Assembly: GCF_963576545.1 (NCBI RefSeq)
Contig: NC_083646.1
Location: 22,448,989 to 22,512,988 of the forward strand
Source: Limanda limanda
Taxonomy: Eukaryota; Chordata; Actinopteri; Pleuronectiformes; Pleuronectidae
DNA length: 64,000 nt
Direction: 5' to 3'
Shown here: positions 62,500 through 64,000 of the stretch, one piece after another
Layout of the letters: each line of letters opens with the position of its first letter
Position numbering within the stretch: the first letter of the stretch is position 1
The notes under the pieces: model-generated
Databases searched by the model: none
What the model saw: the letters and a program-made list of their open reading frames with translations, nothing else
What the model was told of the DNA's origin: nothing
Translations under genes and position numbers: made by a program

Positions 62500-63272
62500 A
62501 GCTGGTGTGGATTGAGGATGGAGCTGATGTTTGGGGAACACCTCGCCCTGGGTCTTGCAGGGGGCAGCAGTTTCCAGCAGGAGCGCACGCACCAACCTGG
62601 CTCCTCACGAACATATTCCTCCTCCTCGTGTGTGTGGGCGGGGCTGCGTCCCTGACAGCCAGCCTCCGCAGCGAATAGGAACACGGCTCACCCCGGAACT
62701 CCTCCAATCCGCGTCCAGGGGCGGGGTCTGGAGGGGTCGAAACCGGAGAGAGAAATCCCAAAAATGACATCTCGGCTGCGGTGGAGCAGGGAACGACTGA
62801 GACCCTGAAGGAAAGAGAGAAGTCAGAGCGAGATCTCATCTCCAGGATCTGGATCAGGACGCAGCGGAAAGACTCAGCAGACAATTACGCACGGCTTCCC
62901 TGTGGATGCTCCTGCTTCAGCGCGGACTTTTATCGTCTCTTTGGAAATGTAGTTGCCTCCTTGACAGAAAATCTCCAGAGGACAGTTGCCCTGACTGGTG
63001 GATGAGAGGAGAGAGAGGAGCTGCGCCTCCTGTGTTTCCTGTGTTCCGCCGCTGCAGCAGCTGGGCTGGAGAAGCTCCGCAGCGCTGACCGAATAGGGGT
63101 CCTGCTTCCAGTCCTCCACCAGTCCTCCTCTAGTCCTCCTCTAGTCCTCCTCTAGTCCTTCACCAGTCCTCCGCCAGTCCTCCACCAGTCCTCCTCCTCC
63201 GCCAGTCCTCCACCAGTCTCCACCAGTCCTCCACCAGTCCTCCGCAAGAGTCTGTGGAAGAAGAAAACCAAA
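62500..63272 (+). promoter_or_regulatory. cdk14 promoter and 5' UTR region
   Basis: GC- and CpG-rich compared with the surroundings, with Sp1-type GC boxes GGGCGGGGC (62636-62644) and GGGGCGGGGT (about 62718-62727) and a CCAAT box (62704-62708) between them. No TATA box seen. Transcription probably starts soon after 62740. The 5' UTR would hold several upstream ATGs, including 62765 and 62781, which could dampen translation. Confidence 0.6.
63108..63245. repeat. CCACCAGTCCTC minisatellite in the cdk14 5' UTR
   Basis: About twelve imperfect copies of an 11-12 bp CAGTCCTCC(A/G/T)C unit, including three near-identical tctagtcctcc copies in a row, ending 27 bases before the cdk14 start codon. 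On the minus strand it reads as Trp/Gly-rich frames, which are artefacts. Confidence 0.9.
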
Positions 63273-63366
63273 ATGTGCGACCTGATGCCAGCCTCCAAGC
63301 CCGCGGAGAAAATCGGCAAAATGAAAAAGTTGAGGAGAACTTTGTCCGAGAGTTTCAGGAGCATTG
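63273..63366 (+). CDS. cdk14: Cyclin-dependent kinase 14 (PFTAIRE-1), coding exon 1
   Basis: ATG at 63273 in good context (A at -3) opens a 31-codon exon reading MCDLMPASKPAEKIGKMKKL followed by RRTLSESFRSI, then one base and donor GTGAGT (63367). This closely matches the N terminus of vertebrate CDK14; the EKIGKMKKLRRTLSESF core is a family hallmark. CDK14 is a roughly 470-residue Ser/Thr kinase that pairs with cyclin Y at the plasma membrane, phosphorylates the Wnt co-receptor LRP6 and links the cell cycle to Wnt signalling. Only the N-terminal regulatory segment lies here; the kinase domain is beyond the window. The phase-1 exon end fits a following exon starting in the conserved Ala/Gly-LKKDD region. 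The remainder of the window is intron. Confidence 0.9.
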
Positions 63367-64000
63367 GTGAGTAACGGGGCGTCTCCCCCCCCACCCCCTT
63401 TCCTTCCATGAACCCATTTCCTAGCCTCTTTGTGCGGAATGTCGGTGGAGGAGCTGCCTCCAGCTGCAGCAGCTGCAGCAGAGCACACTGTTGCTTCATC
63501 CTCTGACATGGAGAGCTCACGTCCACTCGGTCCGTCCGGGTTTCCTCTCGCAGAATGTTCCTCTCCCTTTGTGGGACTGGCATATTCATGTTGCTTAAAA
63601 CTTGATAAACACTTCTGAGGATAGAGAACGTAACATACCAAGGCGCTGTTGAACTTGTGGTGAAAACATTTCTAACATCAGGCCACAGTTTCAAATAAAT
63701 ACCATCATTATTCGTCATCTTCTTCATCATCATCATTCTGTTCAGTTCCAGATGTGTAAGATCTTACATGTGTAAGCTTTAACTCAACACGAATTCAAAA
63801 TTATCAGGAGGAAAATTGAATTCATCCATTCGTTACCGCATGTAAGAAATGCAGATGTTGAATGTGGTTGATAGACCGATCAGTCTATTATCAGACATAA
63901 ATATGTCGCAAACAGTTTTTAGATTTTCAGTTTTTTCTGTATAAACGAAAATATACCATTATAACTGTTATTTGGTGCATTTAACCATGTATCCCACAAT
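63367..64000 (+). other. Start of cdk14 intron 1
   Basis: Begins with donor GTGAGT and runs off the window. No further exon or repeat recognised. The long minus-strand frames over 63141-63736 reflect the GC-rich promoter side and the minisatellite. Confidence 0.8.

Noticed and set aside
63141..63736. Minus-strand frames of 166 and 194 codons with Trp-Gly-rich ends
   Set aside because: They are antisense to cdk14 exon 1 and run into the 5' UTR minisatellite. No domain.

Overview
The window is vertebrate nuclear DNA, almost certainly from a ray-finned (teleost) fish. The evidence is long introns with GT/AG borders, two recognisable vertebrate genes (a PTTG1IP-family gene and the first coding exon of cdk14), and a dense load of teleost-type repeats: hAT DNA transposon, L2-type LINE, tRNA-derived SINE, MITEs and microsatellites. 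I see no bacterial operon, CRISPR array, rRNA gene or functional tRNA gene. The species cannot be named from sequence alone.

Layout. 1-3053 is the right-hand part of a hAT-superfamily transposon. It carries a transposase gene broken by one frameshift and ends in a recognisable terminal inverted repeat. From about 3 to 43.8 kb there is a gene-poor stretch with no convincing exon. It holds scattered repeats: a 180-bp inverted copy of part of the hAT tail, a MITE near 8.7-9.1 kb, a tRNA-derived SINE near 22.1 kb, several copies of common teleost LINE/SINE 3' ends, a 250-bp CT/CCCTCT tract, and a 5'-truncated L2-type LINE at 38.7-40.1 kb on the minus strand. A few AT-rich, TAAT-rich segments look like candidate conserved non-coding elements, but this cannot be tested here.

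43819-45788 is the most unusual object. It is a composite foldback element whose two ends are near-perfect inverted copies and whose arms are minisatellites built from short self-complementary units (core CTCATAATTATGAG). It is flanked by a 6-7 bp direct repeat, carries a CpG-bearing unique interior, and encloses a third array between its own 13-bp inverted repeats. It ends only 268 bp before the start codon of the next gene.

46057-59071 is a complete seven-exon plus-strand gene for a 185-residue PTTG1IP (PBF) family type I membrane protein: signal peptide, eight-cysteine PSI-like ectodomain, one membrane span, cysteine-rich juxtamembrane stretch, charged helix, and a C-terminal YxxF signal. 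A polyadenylation signal lies at 59467. About 2.2 kb after that signal is a repeat (61.7-62.3 kb) carrying a perfect oestrogen-response-element consensus and several DR1 nuclear-receptor half-site pairs. Next comes a GC-box promoter-like region with a minisatellite just before the start codon, then coding exon 1 of cdk14 (63273-63366). The window ends inside cdk14 intron 1. From memory, human PTTG1IP2 and CDK14 are neighbours on 7q21, so the PTTG1IP-family gene here may be the PTTG1IP2 (fish pttg1ipb) orthologue. That is an inference.
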